Positions 35,591 through 43,342 of a stretch of 64,000 nucleotides of DNA are shown here, piece after piece (positions within the stretch are counted from its first letter, which is position 1; each line of letters begins with the position of its first letter). Location: contig NZ_JAAWWL010000002.1 of NCBI RefSeq assembly GCF_012272815.1, forward strand, positions 650,280-714,279. Reading direction: 5' to 3'. The stretch comes from Croceivirga thetidis (GTDB lineage: Bacteria; Bacteroidota; Bacteroidia; Flavobacteriales; Flavobacteriaceae). The notes beneath the pieces were generated by a model that worked only from the letters and a program-made list of their open reading frames with translations, was not told the origin of the DNA and ran no database searches. The translations under genes were made by a program, and so were the position numbers.

Positions 35591-38002
35591 ATGAATAACA
35601 ATCCCGAAACGAGCAAAAATATTTCATTTGATGACTTCAAATCACAAATCTTAAATGATTACAAGATTGCCGTTACTAGTAGGGAATGTAGTTTGTTGGG
35701 AAGACGTGAAGTTCTAACTGGAAAAGCAAAGTTTGGGATTTTTGGTGATGGTAAGGAATTACCCCAGCTCGCAATGGCAAGAGCTTTCCAAAATGGTGAT
35801 TTCAGAAGTGGTTATTACCGCGACCAGACTTTTATTATGGCCCTTGGCCAATTGACCCCGAAAGAACTATTCCATGGTTTATATGCTACGACAGATTTGG
35901 AATTGGAACCGATGAGTGCTGGTCGACAAATGGGTGGACATTTCGGAACGTACAGCATTAACGAAGATGGTTCTTGGAGAGATTTGACCCAACAAAAAAA
36001 CAGTAGTGCCGATATTTCCTGTACTGCTGGTCAGATGCCACGATTACTTGGACTTGCACAAGCCTCGAAGATTTATCGTGAAGTTGAAGGAATCGATGGT
36101 ACCAATTTCTCAAAAAACGGAAACGAAGTTGCTTGGGGCACTATAGGTAATGCAAGTACAAGCGAAGGTCATTTTTTTGAGACCTTTAATGCTGCGGGTG
36201 TAATGCAAGTTCCCATGGTCATTAGTATATGGGATGACGAATATGGTATTTCGGTTCCTGCAAAATACCACACTACAAAATCGAATATTTCTAAAGTCCT
36301 TGAAGGTTTCCAACGTAATGAAGAGGAAAAAGGATATGAAATAATTGTAGTTAAGGGCTGGGATTATACAGGCTTGATACATGCTTATGAAACGGCCTCC
36401 GATTTAGCTCGCGAACAACATGTTCCGGTAATGATTCACGTTACCGAATTGACTCAGCCACAGGGTCATTCAACCTCGGGTTCACATGAACGATACAAGT
36501 CAAAAGACCGGCTCGAATGGGAAAGGGAAAATGACTGCAACAAACGGTATCGCGAGTGGATATTAGAGAACAATATAGCAAATGAGGCAGAACTTCTAGA
36601 AATAGAAAAAACAGCAAAAGTAGAAGTGCGCACTGCACGAAGGGAAGCATGGTCAGAATTCTTGCGGCCACTTTTGAAACAAAAAGAAGAATTGGTTGGT
36701 CTTCTAAATCGCATAGCAACAAAAAGTTCAAACAAGGTTTTCTTGCGAAAACTCATCAATGAGCTCGCTGAAACTAAGGAACCCATTAAGAAGGACTTGA
36801 TTTCTACAGCAAGAAAATCATTGCGATATACCCTAAAAGAAAACATCGGAGAAGTAAAACAACTTCAAACCTGGATTAATAACTTTTTTGAAGAATCCCA
36901 ACCAAAATACAGTTCTGAATTGTACTCCGAATTACCAAATAGAGCCAGCGCCATTGAAGGTATTGCACCTAGTTATGGCCCTGACAGCCCTGAAGTTGAC
37001 GGCAGAGTAGTTCTCAGGGATAATTTCGGGGCCGTTTTCTCCAAATACCCTGAAACTTTGGTTTTTGGTGAAGATACTGGGGCAATTGGTGATGTCAATC
37101 AAGGGCTTGAAGGCTTACAAGAGAAATTTGGGCCTTTACGTATTGCCGATACAGGAATTCGGGAAACAACGATTATAGGTCAAGGTATTGGTATGGCAAT
37201 GAGAGGTTTAAGACCGATTGCTGAAATCCAATATCTGGATTATATCTTATATGCCTTACAAACGTTAAGTGATGATTTAGCGACTTTAAGATACCGAACC
37301 GTCGGAAAACAAAAGGCACCTTTAATAATTCGAACTAGAGGGCATCGATTGGAGGGAATTTGGCATTCAGGCTCACCAATGGGTGGATTGATTCATTTAT
37401 TGCGGGGAATCTATATTCTTACACCGCGCAATATGACCCAAGCAGCTGGTTTTTACAATACCCTATTAAAATCGGATGAACCGGCGTTAGTTATAGAAAG
37501 TTTAAATGGCTATCGCTTAAAGGAAAAAATGCCCAGCAACCTAGGCGAATTCTGTACACCAATTGGCCAGGTCGAGACGATAAAAGAGGGCAAAGACATT
37601 ACCCTTCTTTCATATGGATCAACGTTAAGAATTGTTGAGAAAGCGGCACAAGAACTGTTAGAAGTAGACATCGATGCAGAGGTTATTGACGCACAATCAT
37701 TATTACCTTTCGATTTGAACCATAACATGGTAAAAAGCATAGCGAAGACGAATCGTTTGTTGATAATCGATGAGGATGTGCCAGGAGGGTGTTCGGCCTA
37801 TTTATTGCAGGAAATCATTGAAAAACAACAAGCCTATCGGTATTTGGACAGTGCACCACAGACACTTACTGCCAAAGCTCATAGACCGGCTTATGCAACA
37901 GATGGTGATTATTTCTCTAAACCTAGTTCTGAGGATATCTTTGAAAAAGTGTATTCCATTATGAATGAGGTTAATCCTGTGGATTATCCCGCTTTACGCT
38001 AG
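35591..38002 (+). CDS. 2-oxoacid dehydrogenase E1, alpha/beta fusion (branched-chain type)
   Basis: 803 residues joining the two E1 chains. The alpha part (about 1-430) has the thiamine diphosphate domain with NASTSEGHFFETFNAAG; the beta part (about 460-800) has VFGEDTGAIGDVNQGLEGL, GIRETTIIGQGIGMAMRGLRPIAEIQ and the C-terminal transketolase domain ITLLSYGS. It decarboxylates a branched-chain 2-oxoacid or pyruvate and passes the acyl group to E2 lipoamide. Fused E1 is usual in Flavobacteriia; E2 is not in this window. The likely substrate is 2-oxoisovalerate and relatives. Confidence 0.88.
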   Translation: MNNNPETSKNISFDDFKSQILNDYKIAVTSRECSLLGRREVLTGKAKFGIFGDGKELPQLAMARAFQNGDFRSGYYRDQTFIMALGQLTPKELFHGLYATTDLELEPMSAGRQMGGHFGTYSINEDGSWRDLTQQKNSSADISCTAGQMPRLLGLAQASKIYREVEGIDGTNFSKNGNEVAWGTIGNASTSEGHFFETFNAAGVMQVPMVISIWDDEYGISVPAKYHTTKSNISKVLEGFQRNEEEKGYEIIVVKGWDYTGLIHAYETASDLAREQHVPVMIHVTELTQPQGHSTSGSHERYKSKDRLEWERENDCNKRYREWILENNIANEAELLEIEKTAKVEVRTARREAWSEFLRPLLKQKEELVGLLNRIATKSSNKVFLRKLINELAETKEPIKKDLISTARKSLRYTLKENIGEVKQLQTWINNFFEESQPKYSSELYSELPNRASAIEGIAPSYGPDSPEVDGRVVLRDNFGAVFSKYPETLVFGEDTGAIGDVNQGLEGLQEKFGPLRIADTGIRETTIIGQGIGMAMRGLRPIAEIQYLDYILYALQTLSDDLATLRYRTVGKQKAPLIIRTRGHRLEGIWHSGSPMGGLIHLLRGIYILTPRNMTQAAGFYNTLLKSDEPALVIESLNGYRLKEKMPSNLGEFCTPIGQVETIKEGKDITLLSYGSTLRIVEKAAQELLEVDIDAEVIDAQSLLPFDLNHNMVKSIAKTNRLLIIDEDVPGGCSAYLLQEIIEKQQAYRYLDSAPQTLTAKAHRPAYATDGDYFSKPSSEDIFEKVYSIMNEVNPVDYPALR

Positions 38003-38107
38003 TCTTTCAAGCCTAAAAACTTCTTTCTGAATTTTTCGGGGTAATTCCTATTTCCCTATTTAATTTGCGATTACTATTTTCGTCAAATAACTAATTCCCC
38101 CTTTAAT

Positions 38108-38485
38108 ATGAATTCTAATATTCTAAAACACATTGGTTTAGCAATTTTAAGGATAGCGCCGTCCTTATTGATGTTGACACATGGCTACCCCAAATTCCAA
38201 AAACTAATTTCAGGTGATTTCTCCTTCGGTAACCCTATAGGTATTGGAGAAGCACCAACGCTATTTTTAGCGGTTTTAGCTGAATTTGTTTGTCCGTTAC
38301 TTATTATAATCGGCTATAAAACAAAACTTGCGTCTATCCCTGTAATTATTACAATGCTTGTTGCAGCATTCGTAGTTCACCTTTCCGATCCAATTGGTAC
38401 CAAAGAAAAGGCTTTGTTGTTTCTGGCATTCTACGTTTGTGTATTTCTACTTGGTCCTGGTAAGTTTAGTTTGGACAAACGTTAA
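38108..38485 (+). CDS. DoxX family membrane protein
   Basis: 125 residues with four predicted transmembrane helices (SLLMLTHGYPKF, TLFLAVLAEFVCPLLIIIGY, ASIPVIITMLVAAFVVHL, ALLFLAFYVCVFLLG). The HGYPKF loop between helices 1 and 2 is typical of DoxX/DoxD-like proteins. These small inner-membrane proteins are linked to quinone redox or thiol oxidation in a few species; no function is proved here. The stop overlaps holA's stop by four bases (TTAA). Confidence 0.85.
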   Translation: MNSNILKHIGLAILRIAPSLLMLTHGYPKFQKLISGDFSFGNPIGIGEAPTLFLAVLAEFVCPLLIIIGYKTKLASIPVIITMLVAAFVVHLSDPIGTKEKALLFLAFYVCVFLLGPGKFSLDKR

Positions 38486-39483
38486 AAAGTACCGGCTAAT
38501 AGCTCTTTAAGTAAATCAGCTTGTGAAATATTTTGGCTTCCTACGCCTTTACCCTTAAGGTCAAGATTGCGTAGGTGGCTAATTATTCTGCTTACCTGTT
38601 TCATTGGATAATTTTTGGCTGCAACCTCAAATTCATTTACAAAGAACGGATTGATTCTTAAGGCAGAAGCAACATTTCTTGAGGATTTGTCTTTCAAGCC
38701 ATGGTATTGCAAGAGTTGCACAAAAAATGCTTGCAAGGTTGCTACCGTAACCACAAAAGGATTGTCCTTTGGGTTTTGTGAAAAATAGGACACGATGCGA
38801 CCAACTTTTTTTATGTTCTTTTCACCGATGGCCTTTTTAAGTTCAAAATTGTTGTAATCCTTACTAATCCCAATGTGCTTCTCAATGAACTCTGGGGTTA
38901 TTTTTTTTTCAGCTGTCAGCATTGGTAGCATTTTCTTAAACTCATTTGAAATCCTGCTGAGGTCATTTCCTAGAAATTCAGCCATCATCTCCGACCCTTT
39001 GAAGTCTATTTCAAGTCCCCGTGCCTTTGCAAATGAAGAAATCCATGGTCCTACTTGATTATCATATAGTTTTTTGGTCTCCAGTACAATTCCGTTTTCC
39101 TTGATTAACTGGTGCAACTTTTTTCGCTTGTCCAGTTTTTTGTATTTGTAACAAACTACTAGAATGGTAGTGAGTTGTGGGTTTTTTGCGTAAGCACCCA
39201 GTTGTTCAATGGTTCTAGAAAGCTGCTGCGCCTCTTTGACTATAATAACTTGGTAATCTGCCATCATTGGAAAACGTTTGGCATTTGAAGTTATCTCGTC
39301 TATGGTAGTGTCTTTACCATATAAGACCATTTGGTTAAAGCCTCTTTCTTCTTCTGTCAAAACTGAATTTGAGATGTAATCAGAAATTAAATCGATATAA
39401 TAAGGCTCATCACCCATTAGAAAATATATAGGTTTGAGTTCCTTGCTTTTTATGTCCTTCAAAATCTTCTTTACTTCCTCCAT
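38482..39483 (-). CDS. holA: DNA polymerase III subunit delta
   Basis: 333 residues. The N-terminal signature KPIYFLMGDEPYYIDLISDYI is typical of delta subunits, followed by the AAA+-like body and the C-terminal collar domain (FFVQLLQYHGLKD). HolA opens the beta clamp within the clamp loader. The ATG complementary to 39481-39483 is preferred to the upstream TTG. The start lies 26 bases from the divergent HsdR_N-like gene, sharing a CAAATTTG palindrome that could hold both -7 boxes. Confidence 0.92.
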   Translation of the reverse strand: MEEVKKILKDIKSKELKPIYFLMGDEPYYIDLISDYISNSVLTEEERGFNQMVLYGKDTTIDEITSNAKRFPMMADYQVIIVKEAQQLSRTIEQLGAYAKNPQLTTILVVCYKYKKLDKRKKLHQLIKENGIVLETKKLYDNQVGPWISSFAKARGLEIDFKGSEMMAEFLGNDLSRISNEFKKMLPMLTAEKKITPEFIEKHIGISKDYNNFELKKAIGEKNIKKVGRIVSYFSQNPKDNPFVVTVATLQAFFVQLLQYHGLKDKSSRNVASALRINPFFVNEFEVAAKNYPMKQVSRIISHLRNLDLKGKGVGSQNISQADLLKELLAGTF

Positions 39484-39498
39484 GTCAATAAGATTATG

Positions 39499-39506
39499 CA
39501 AATTTG
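39499..39506. promoter_or_regulatory. Possible shared divergent -7 box of holA and the 39510 gene
   Basis: CAAATTTG reads the same on both strands and differs from TAnnTTTG by one base. On the minus strand it would give a 12-base holA leader; on the plus strand the transcript would start at the ATG at 39510. Supporting -33 boxes are weak. Confidence 0.3.
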
Positions 39507-39509
39507 TGC

Positions 39510-39956
39510 ATGCAGTCTTTGAACTTTCCCAAATTCAACTTTCGATTCAAAAATAGCGAAAAGGGTGTTCAAATATTTGATATAATCCGCAAGAAGTTTG
39601 TTGTCTTGCAACCCGAAGAATGGGTAAGGCAACATGCAGTTCACTACCTCATTGAAAATTTGAATTATCCAAAGAATTATATCAATGTAGAAAAGCAGTT
39701 AAAGCTAAACAAGCTAACTAAACGTACGGATATTATAGTTTTTGATGCTATTGGAAATTTGGAAATACTTGTGGAATGCAAAGCACCATACGTGAATATT
39801 GATCAATTGACCTTTGATCAGATTGCACGGTACAATCTTGCTGCAAATGCGAAGTTTTTGATGGTCACTAATGGGCTTTCACATTACTATTGTCAAATGG
39901 ACTATGGTGACGAAAAATATAATTTCATACCAGAACTTCCTGAATTTAGCCGTTAA
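39510..39956 (+). CDS. HsdR N-terminal-like nuclease-fold protein (HSDR_N_2)
   Basis: 148 residues. The core RTDIIVFDAIGNLEILVECKAP near residues 74-93 matches the PD-(D/E)xK pattern of the type I restriction enzyme R N-terminal domain. Here it is a free-standing protein without the helicase or methylase genes, as is common in Bacteroidota. It is likely a nuclease or DNA-binding housekeeping protein; not a restriction system on this evidence. The ATG at 39510 is preferred to the TTG at 39504. The glycosyltransferase starts 12 bases after its stop. Confidence 0.8.
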   Translation: MQSLNFPKFNFRFKNSEKGVQIFDIIRKKFVVLQPEEWVRQHAVHYLIENLNYPKNYINVEKQLKLNKLTKRTDIIVFDAIGNLEILVECKAPYVNIDQLTFDQIARYNLAANAKFLMVTNGLSHYYCQMDYGDEKYNFIPELPEFSR

Positions 39957-39968
39957 TTTGCCCTCGTT

Positions 39969-40970
39969 TTGAAAATCGCGATAGTCATATTGAATTGGAA
40001 CGGGGTTACTTTGCTAAAAGAGTACCTCCCTTCTGTGGTTGCACTTTCAAATAATGCGGACATTTGGGTAATTGATAATGCATCAAGTGACGATTCAATT
40101 TCTTTCCTAAAAGAAAATTATCCACAAATCAATATTGCAGAGTTAGCGAAAAATTATGGGTTTGCCGGTGGTTACAATAGAGGGTTAAAACAAATTAAGG
40201 CAGACATTTACTGCCTATTAAACTCTGATGTAAAGGTATCTGAAGACTGGCTTCAACCCATCATGGAATTATTTCAGAACCGAACTGATATTTCAATTAT
40301 CCAACCCAAAATACTAGATCTTAAAAAACCTGAGTATTTTGAGTATGCCGGGGCTGCAGGTGGTTTTATTGACCTTCTAGGCTATCCCTTCTGTCGTGGA
40401 CGTATTTTTCAATCAATTGAAAAGGATGAAGGCCAGTATAATGATGAAATTGATATATTCTGGGCTACGGGTGCATGCATGTTCATAAGAACCGATGTTT
40501 TCAAAAAACTTGGTGGCTTTGATGAAGATTATTTCGCACACCAAGAAGAGGTTGATTTATGCTGGAGAGCACAAAACAAAGGACACAAAATTCGATACTG
40601 CGGTGAATCTAAGGTTTATCATTTAGGGGGTTCAACATTATCGAACATGAATCCGAAAAAAACATTTTTAAATTTTAGGAATTCGCTTTATTCCATCACT
40701 AAAAACCTGCCTGCCAGTAAAGCATTCCCTATAATTTTTGCCCGTTTAATTTTGGATGGGATTGCGGCGGCACGCTTTTTACTACAGCTAAAACCCTTGC
40801 ATTGCCTAGCAGTATTGCGGGCCCACTTCAGTTTTTACAGTAACTTTCGAAAAATGTATAAAAGAAGGGAAAAGGCTAATTTTTTATTAAAATATTACAG
40901 CACAACATCTATAGTGTGGAAACACTTCGTAGGTAAGGTGAACAATTTTAACATTTTAGTAAAAGATTAA
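39969..40970 (+). CDS. Glycosyltransferase family 2 (rhamnosyltransferase-like)
   Basis: 333 residues with a TTG start. GT-A fold motifs are in order: AIVILNWNGVTLLKEYL, WVIDNASSDDS, NYGFAGGYNRGL, the LNSDV divalent-metal site near residue 80, and FAHQEEVDLCWR (ED acceptor motif) near 195. C-terminal hydrophobic stretches suggest membrane association. Such enzymes add sugars to surface polysaccharide or O-antigen; WbbL-type rhamnosyltransferases are the nearest known relatives. Acceptor and donor are unknown. Confidence 0.85.
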   Translation: MKIAIVILNWNGVTLLKEYLPSVVALSNNADIWVIDNASSDDSISFLKENYPQINIAELAKNYGFAGGYNRGLKQIKADIYCLLNSDVKVSEDWLQPIMELFQNRTDISIIQPKILDLKKPEYFEYAGAAGGFIDLLGYPFCRGRIFQSIEKDEGQYNDEIDIFWATGACMFIRTDVFKKLGGFDEDYFAHQEEVDLCWRAQNKGHKIRYCGESKVYHLGGSTLSNMNPKKTFLNFRNSLYSITKNLPASKAFPIIFARLILDGIAAARFLLQLKPLHCLAVLRAHFSFYSNFRKMYKRREKANFLLKYYSTTSIVWKHFVGKVNNFNILVKD

Positions 40971-40982
40971 CGGTGCCGAAAT

Positions 40983-41011
40983 TTTGCCCAGTTTGAATTT
41001 GCATAGTTTTG
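40983..41011 (+). promoter_or_regulatory. Promoter of the OmpA-family lipoprotein
   Basis: TTTG (40983-40986), 17 bases, then TAGTTTTG (41004-41011): a full TTTG-N17-TAnnTTTG promoter. The leader to the ATG at 41073 would be about 58 bases, longer than for other genes here. Confidence 0.7.
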
Positions 41012-41072
41012 CATCAATTTCTTTTAAAATTAGAACCTATTTAATCATTAATACTTTAATTCACAATTAGTT

Positions 41073-41945
41073 ATGAAGAAAATCATTTTAGGACTTTTTG
41101 GTTTAGCGATTTTAGCTTCTTCTTGTGTTTCGCAAAAGAAATACGCTGAATTGGAAGCTAAACATAAAGAAACTCAAGACCTTTTGAATTCGGCTACAGT
41201 AAAATTGAATGACTGTTTGGAAGAGAAGGCCACAGCTACTTCTCGATTGGCGTCTTTAGAGACCGAAAACGAGTTCTTGAAGTCCACAAATTCAGGCTTA
41301 ATAAAACAAATCGGTGATATGACCACCCTAACTGCTCAGGGTGCTGAAAACCTTGAAAAGTCTTTGGAAAGTCTTCAAGAAAAAGACTTAACGATTAGAA
41401 AACTCCAAGATGCGGTTACTAGAAGGGATTCTGTGAATCTTTCATTGGTACAAAGTCTTAAGGGTGTTCTAGGAAACCTTGATGATCAAGATATTGAGGT
41501 AAGCGTGGAGAAAGGTGTTGTTTTTGTTTCAATTTCTGACAAACTTTTGTTTAGAAGCGGTAGTTACAACGTATCTAGTGAAGCAAAGGCCATTTTAGGT
41601 AAAGTTGCCAAAGTTGTGAACAACAAACCTGATTTTGAATTTATGGTTGAAGGTCATACGGATAATGTTCCTTACAGCAGCGGAGTTCTTAAAGATAACT
41701 GGGATTTAAGTGCCAAGCGTGCTACTTCCATTGTACGTATTCTACAAAACGATTTTGGTGTAGACCCTGCGAGAATGACTGCAGCAGGTCGTAGCTACTA
41801 TGTACCATTGGCTAGCAACGATTCTTCAGCCAATAGAGCTAGAAATAGAAGAACACGTATTGTGGTGTTACCTAAATTGGATCAGTTCTACAGTATGATT
41901 GAAGAAGGAATGAAAGACCCAGCTATCGGTGGATCTGGAAACTAG
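41073..41945 (+). CDS. OmpA-family lipoprotein with coiled coil
   Basis: 290 residues. Lipobox LASSC (Cys18). Residues about 24-125 form a long coiled coil (KHKETQDLLN, LEKSLESLQEK). The C-terminal OmpA/MotB peptidoglycan-binding domain (about 145-270) has FMVEGHTDNVPY, NWDLSAKRATSIVRIL and NRARNRRTRIVVLP with the Asp and Arg that bind diaminopimelate. It links the outer membrane to the cell wall. It shares its C-terminal tail (DQFYSM) with the protein at 49261. A strong terminator follows. Confidence 0.93.
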   Translation: MKKIILGLFGLAILASSCVSQKKYAELEAKHKETQDLLNSATVKLNDCLEEKATATSRLASLETENEFLKSTNSGLIKQIGDMTTLTAQGAENLEKSLESLQEKDLTIRKLQDAVTRRDSVNLSLVQSLKGVLGNLDDQDIEVSVEKGVVFVSISDKLLFRSGSYNVSSEAKAILGKVAKVVNNKPDFEFMVEGHTDNVPYSSGVLKDNWDLSAKRATSIVRILQNDFGVDPARMTAAGRSYYVPLASNDSSANRARNRRTRIVVLPKLDQFYSMIEEGMKDPAIGGSGN

Positions 41946-41966
41946 TTTAGTCCCTAAATAAAATCT

Positions 41967-41995
41967 AAAAGGACGGCCAAAGCCGTCCTTTTTTT
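41967..41995. terminator. Intrinsic terminator (bidirectional)
   Basis: An 11-base stem AAAAGGACGGC / GCCGTCCTTTT with a CAAA loop is followed by T residues; the A-rich 5' side gives T residues on the minus strand too. It ends the OmpA lipoprotein transcript and overlaps the stop codon of the convergent TsaC gene. Confidence 0.88.
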
Positions 41996-42617
41996 ATTGC
42001 AAATGTTCAATTGAACCTTTCCCTTCACGAACAATTTCCACTTCTCCCTTCGACAGGTCAACGACCGTTGAAGCGATATTTCCGCCAAAACCGCCATCAA
42101 TTACACAGTCAACCAATCCATTCCATTTTTCATAAATTAATTCTGGATCAGTTGTATATTCAATGACATCATCTTCATCATGAATTGAAGTAGAAACGAT
42201 TGGGTTTCCTAGTGATTCAACAATGGTCGTTATAATGGAATTGTTCGGTACACGTATACCAACCGTTTTTTTCTTTTTAAAGGATTTGGGTAAATTGTTG
42301 TTGCCGGGTAAAATAAACGTGTAAGGGCCTGGCAGGTTATTTTTTAAAATTTTAAAAGTAGGTGTATCAATTTGACGGATGTAGTCAGACAGATTTGATA
42401 AATCAGCACAGATAAATGACCATTTAGCTTTTTCCAATTTCACCCCTTTAAGTTGGGCCAAACGATTCATCGCTTTAGTATTCGTAATATCACACCCTAG
42501 ACCATAGACGGTATCGGTAGGGTAAATTACCAAACCTCCATTTCTCAAAATGGATACAACCTCTTCGACTTGTTTTGGATTTGGATTCTCCTCGTATAGT
42601 TTGATAAAATCGGCCAT
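41994..42617 (-). CDS. L-threonylcarbamoyladenylate synthase (TsaC/Sua5/YrdC)
   Basis: 207 residues of the YrdC domain. Signatures: GGLVIYPTDTVYGLGCD near residue 27, KKTVGIRVPNNS, and NPIVSTSIH near 138. The enzyme makes threonylcarbamoyl-AMP for the universal t6A37 tRNA modification. It is the short, single-domain TsaC form rather than the longer Sua5. The stop overlaps a terminator shared with the OmpA lipoprotein gene. The zinc-ribbon protein gene lies just upstream on the same strand. Confidence 0.93.
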   Translation of the reverse strand: MADFIKLYEENPNPKQVEEVVSILRNGGLVIYPTDTVYGLGCDITNTKAMNRLAQLKGVKLEKAKWSFICADLSNLSDYIRQIDTPTFKILKNNLPGPYTFILPGNNNLPKSFKKKKTVGIRVPNNSIITTIVESLGNPIVSTSIHDEDDVIEYTTDPELIYEKWNGLVDCVIDGGFGGNIASTVVDLSKGEVEIVREGKGSIEHLQ

Positions 42618-42672
42618 ATCTACCCAAAGTTAGGGAGAAAAAGCCACCATTAGTGATAGGACAACATCAATT

Positions 42673-43275
42673 CTAACGGTCAATATCTTTGATATAACCT
42701 TGGTCAAACATTGATTTTATTGCATTGTTAGTTAAGACATAGACTTCACTACTATAATTCTTTTTCAAGTCTATTTTTCGAATTCCAGAAATCTTGTCTG
42801 TTTCATAGTCATTGTAGTTTACAAATACACTATCCTGAAATACCTCGACAATTTTGAATGTTGAATAGTAATTCGATTCCGTTTTAAAGGTATACGTATC
42901 AAACATGGCAGGATTTTCTAGGTACTCTACAACTTTTTTGTCATTTTGAATTGAAGAATAAATCCCCATACCAATTAGTATGGCGATAATTGCAAGTCCG
43001 GTGTACTTCCATAATGGTGTCTTGACAGTACCCTTGAAATTTTTATAGGCCAATTTTGCGTCTTCTCCCAATTCTTTCTTCTTGAAACCTTTATGGCACT
43101 GTTTGCATTCAAAAACTGCCTTTTTACCAACAGGAAAGAGGGGAATCCAAAAAACATGGACATGCCTACCAAATACACTAGCAGTTAATTTTCCTTTGCT
43201 TTCTCCACACGGGCACTTTGCATTTGGGAGATTACTTGATTTAAGATGGGTTGAACGACTTCCGTAGATAATCAT
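42673..43275 (-). CDS. Zinc-ribbon membrane protein of unknown function
   Basis: 200 residues. The N-terminus carries two Cys pairs, CPCGE near residue 21 and CKQCHKG near 56, which form a zinc ribbon facing the cytoplasm. A single helix follows near residue 92 (YTGLAIIAILIGMGIYSSI), then a domain with many Tyr and Asp residues (FVNYNDYETDKISGI) probably outside. No catalytic motif. It lies between TsaC and UvrD on the same strand, but the gaps suggest separate transcripts. I do not recognise a function. Confidence 0.6.
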   Translation of the reverse strand: MIIYGSRSTHLKSSNLPNAKCPCGESKGKLTASVFGRHVHVFWIPLFPVGKKAVFECKQCHKGFKKKELGEDAKLAYKNFKGTVKTPLWKYTGLAIIAILIGMGIYSSIQNDKKVVEYLENPAMFDTYTFKTESNYYSTFKIVEVFQDSVFVNYNDYETDKISGIRKIDLKKNYSSEVYVLTNNAIKSMFDQGYIKDIDR

Positions 43276-43342
43276 GGTTAGTTTGTTGATGGTTACCCCT
43301 TTAAAACGGCCGAAAAAAGAATTTGTTTTCTTTTGAACTCGT

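Noticed and set aside
39510-39956. Part of a type I restriction-modification system
   Set aside because: No HsdM, HsdS or HsdR helicase nearby; free-standing HSDR_N-like proteins are common in Bacteroidota.
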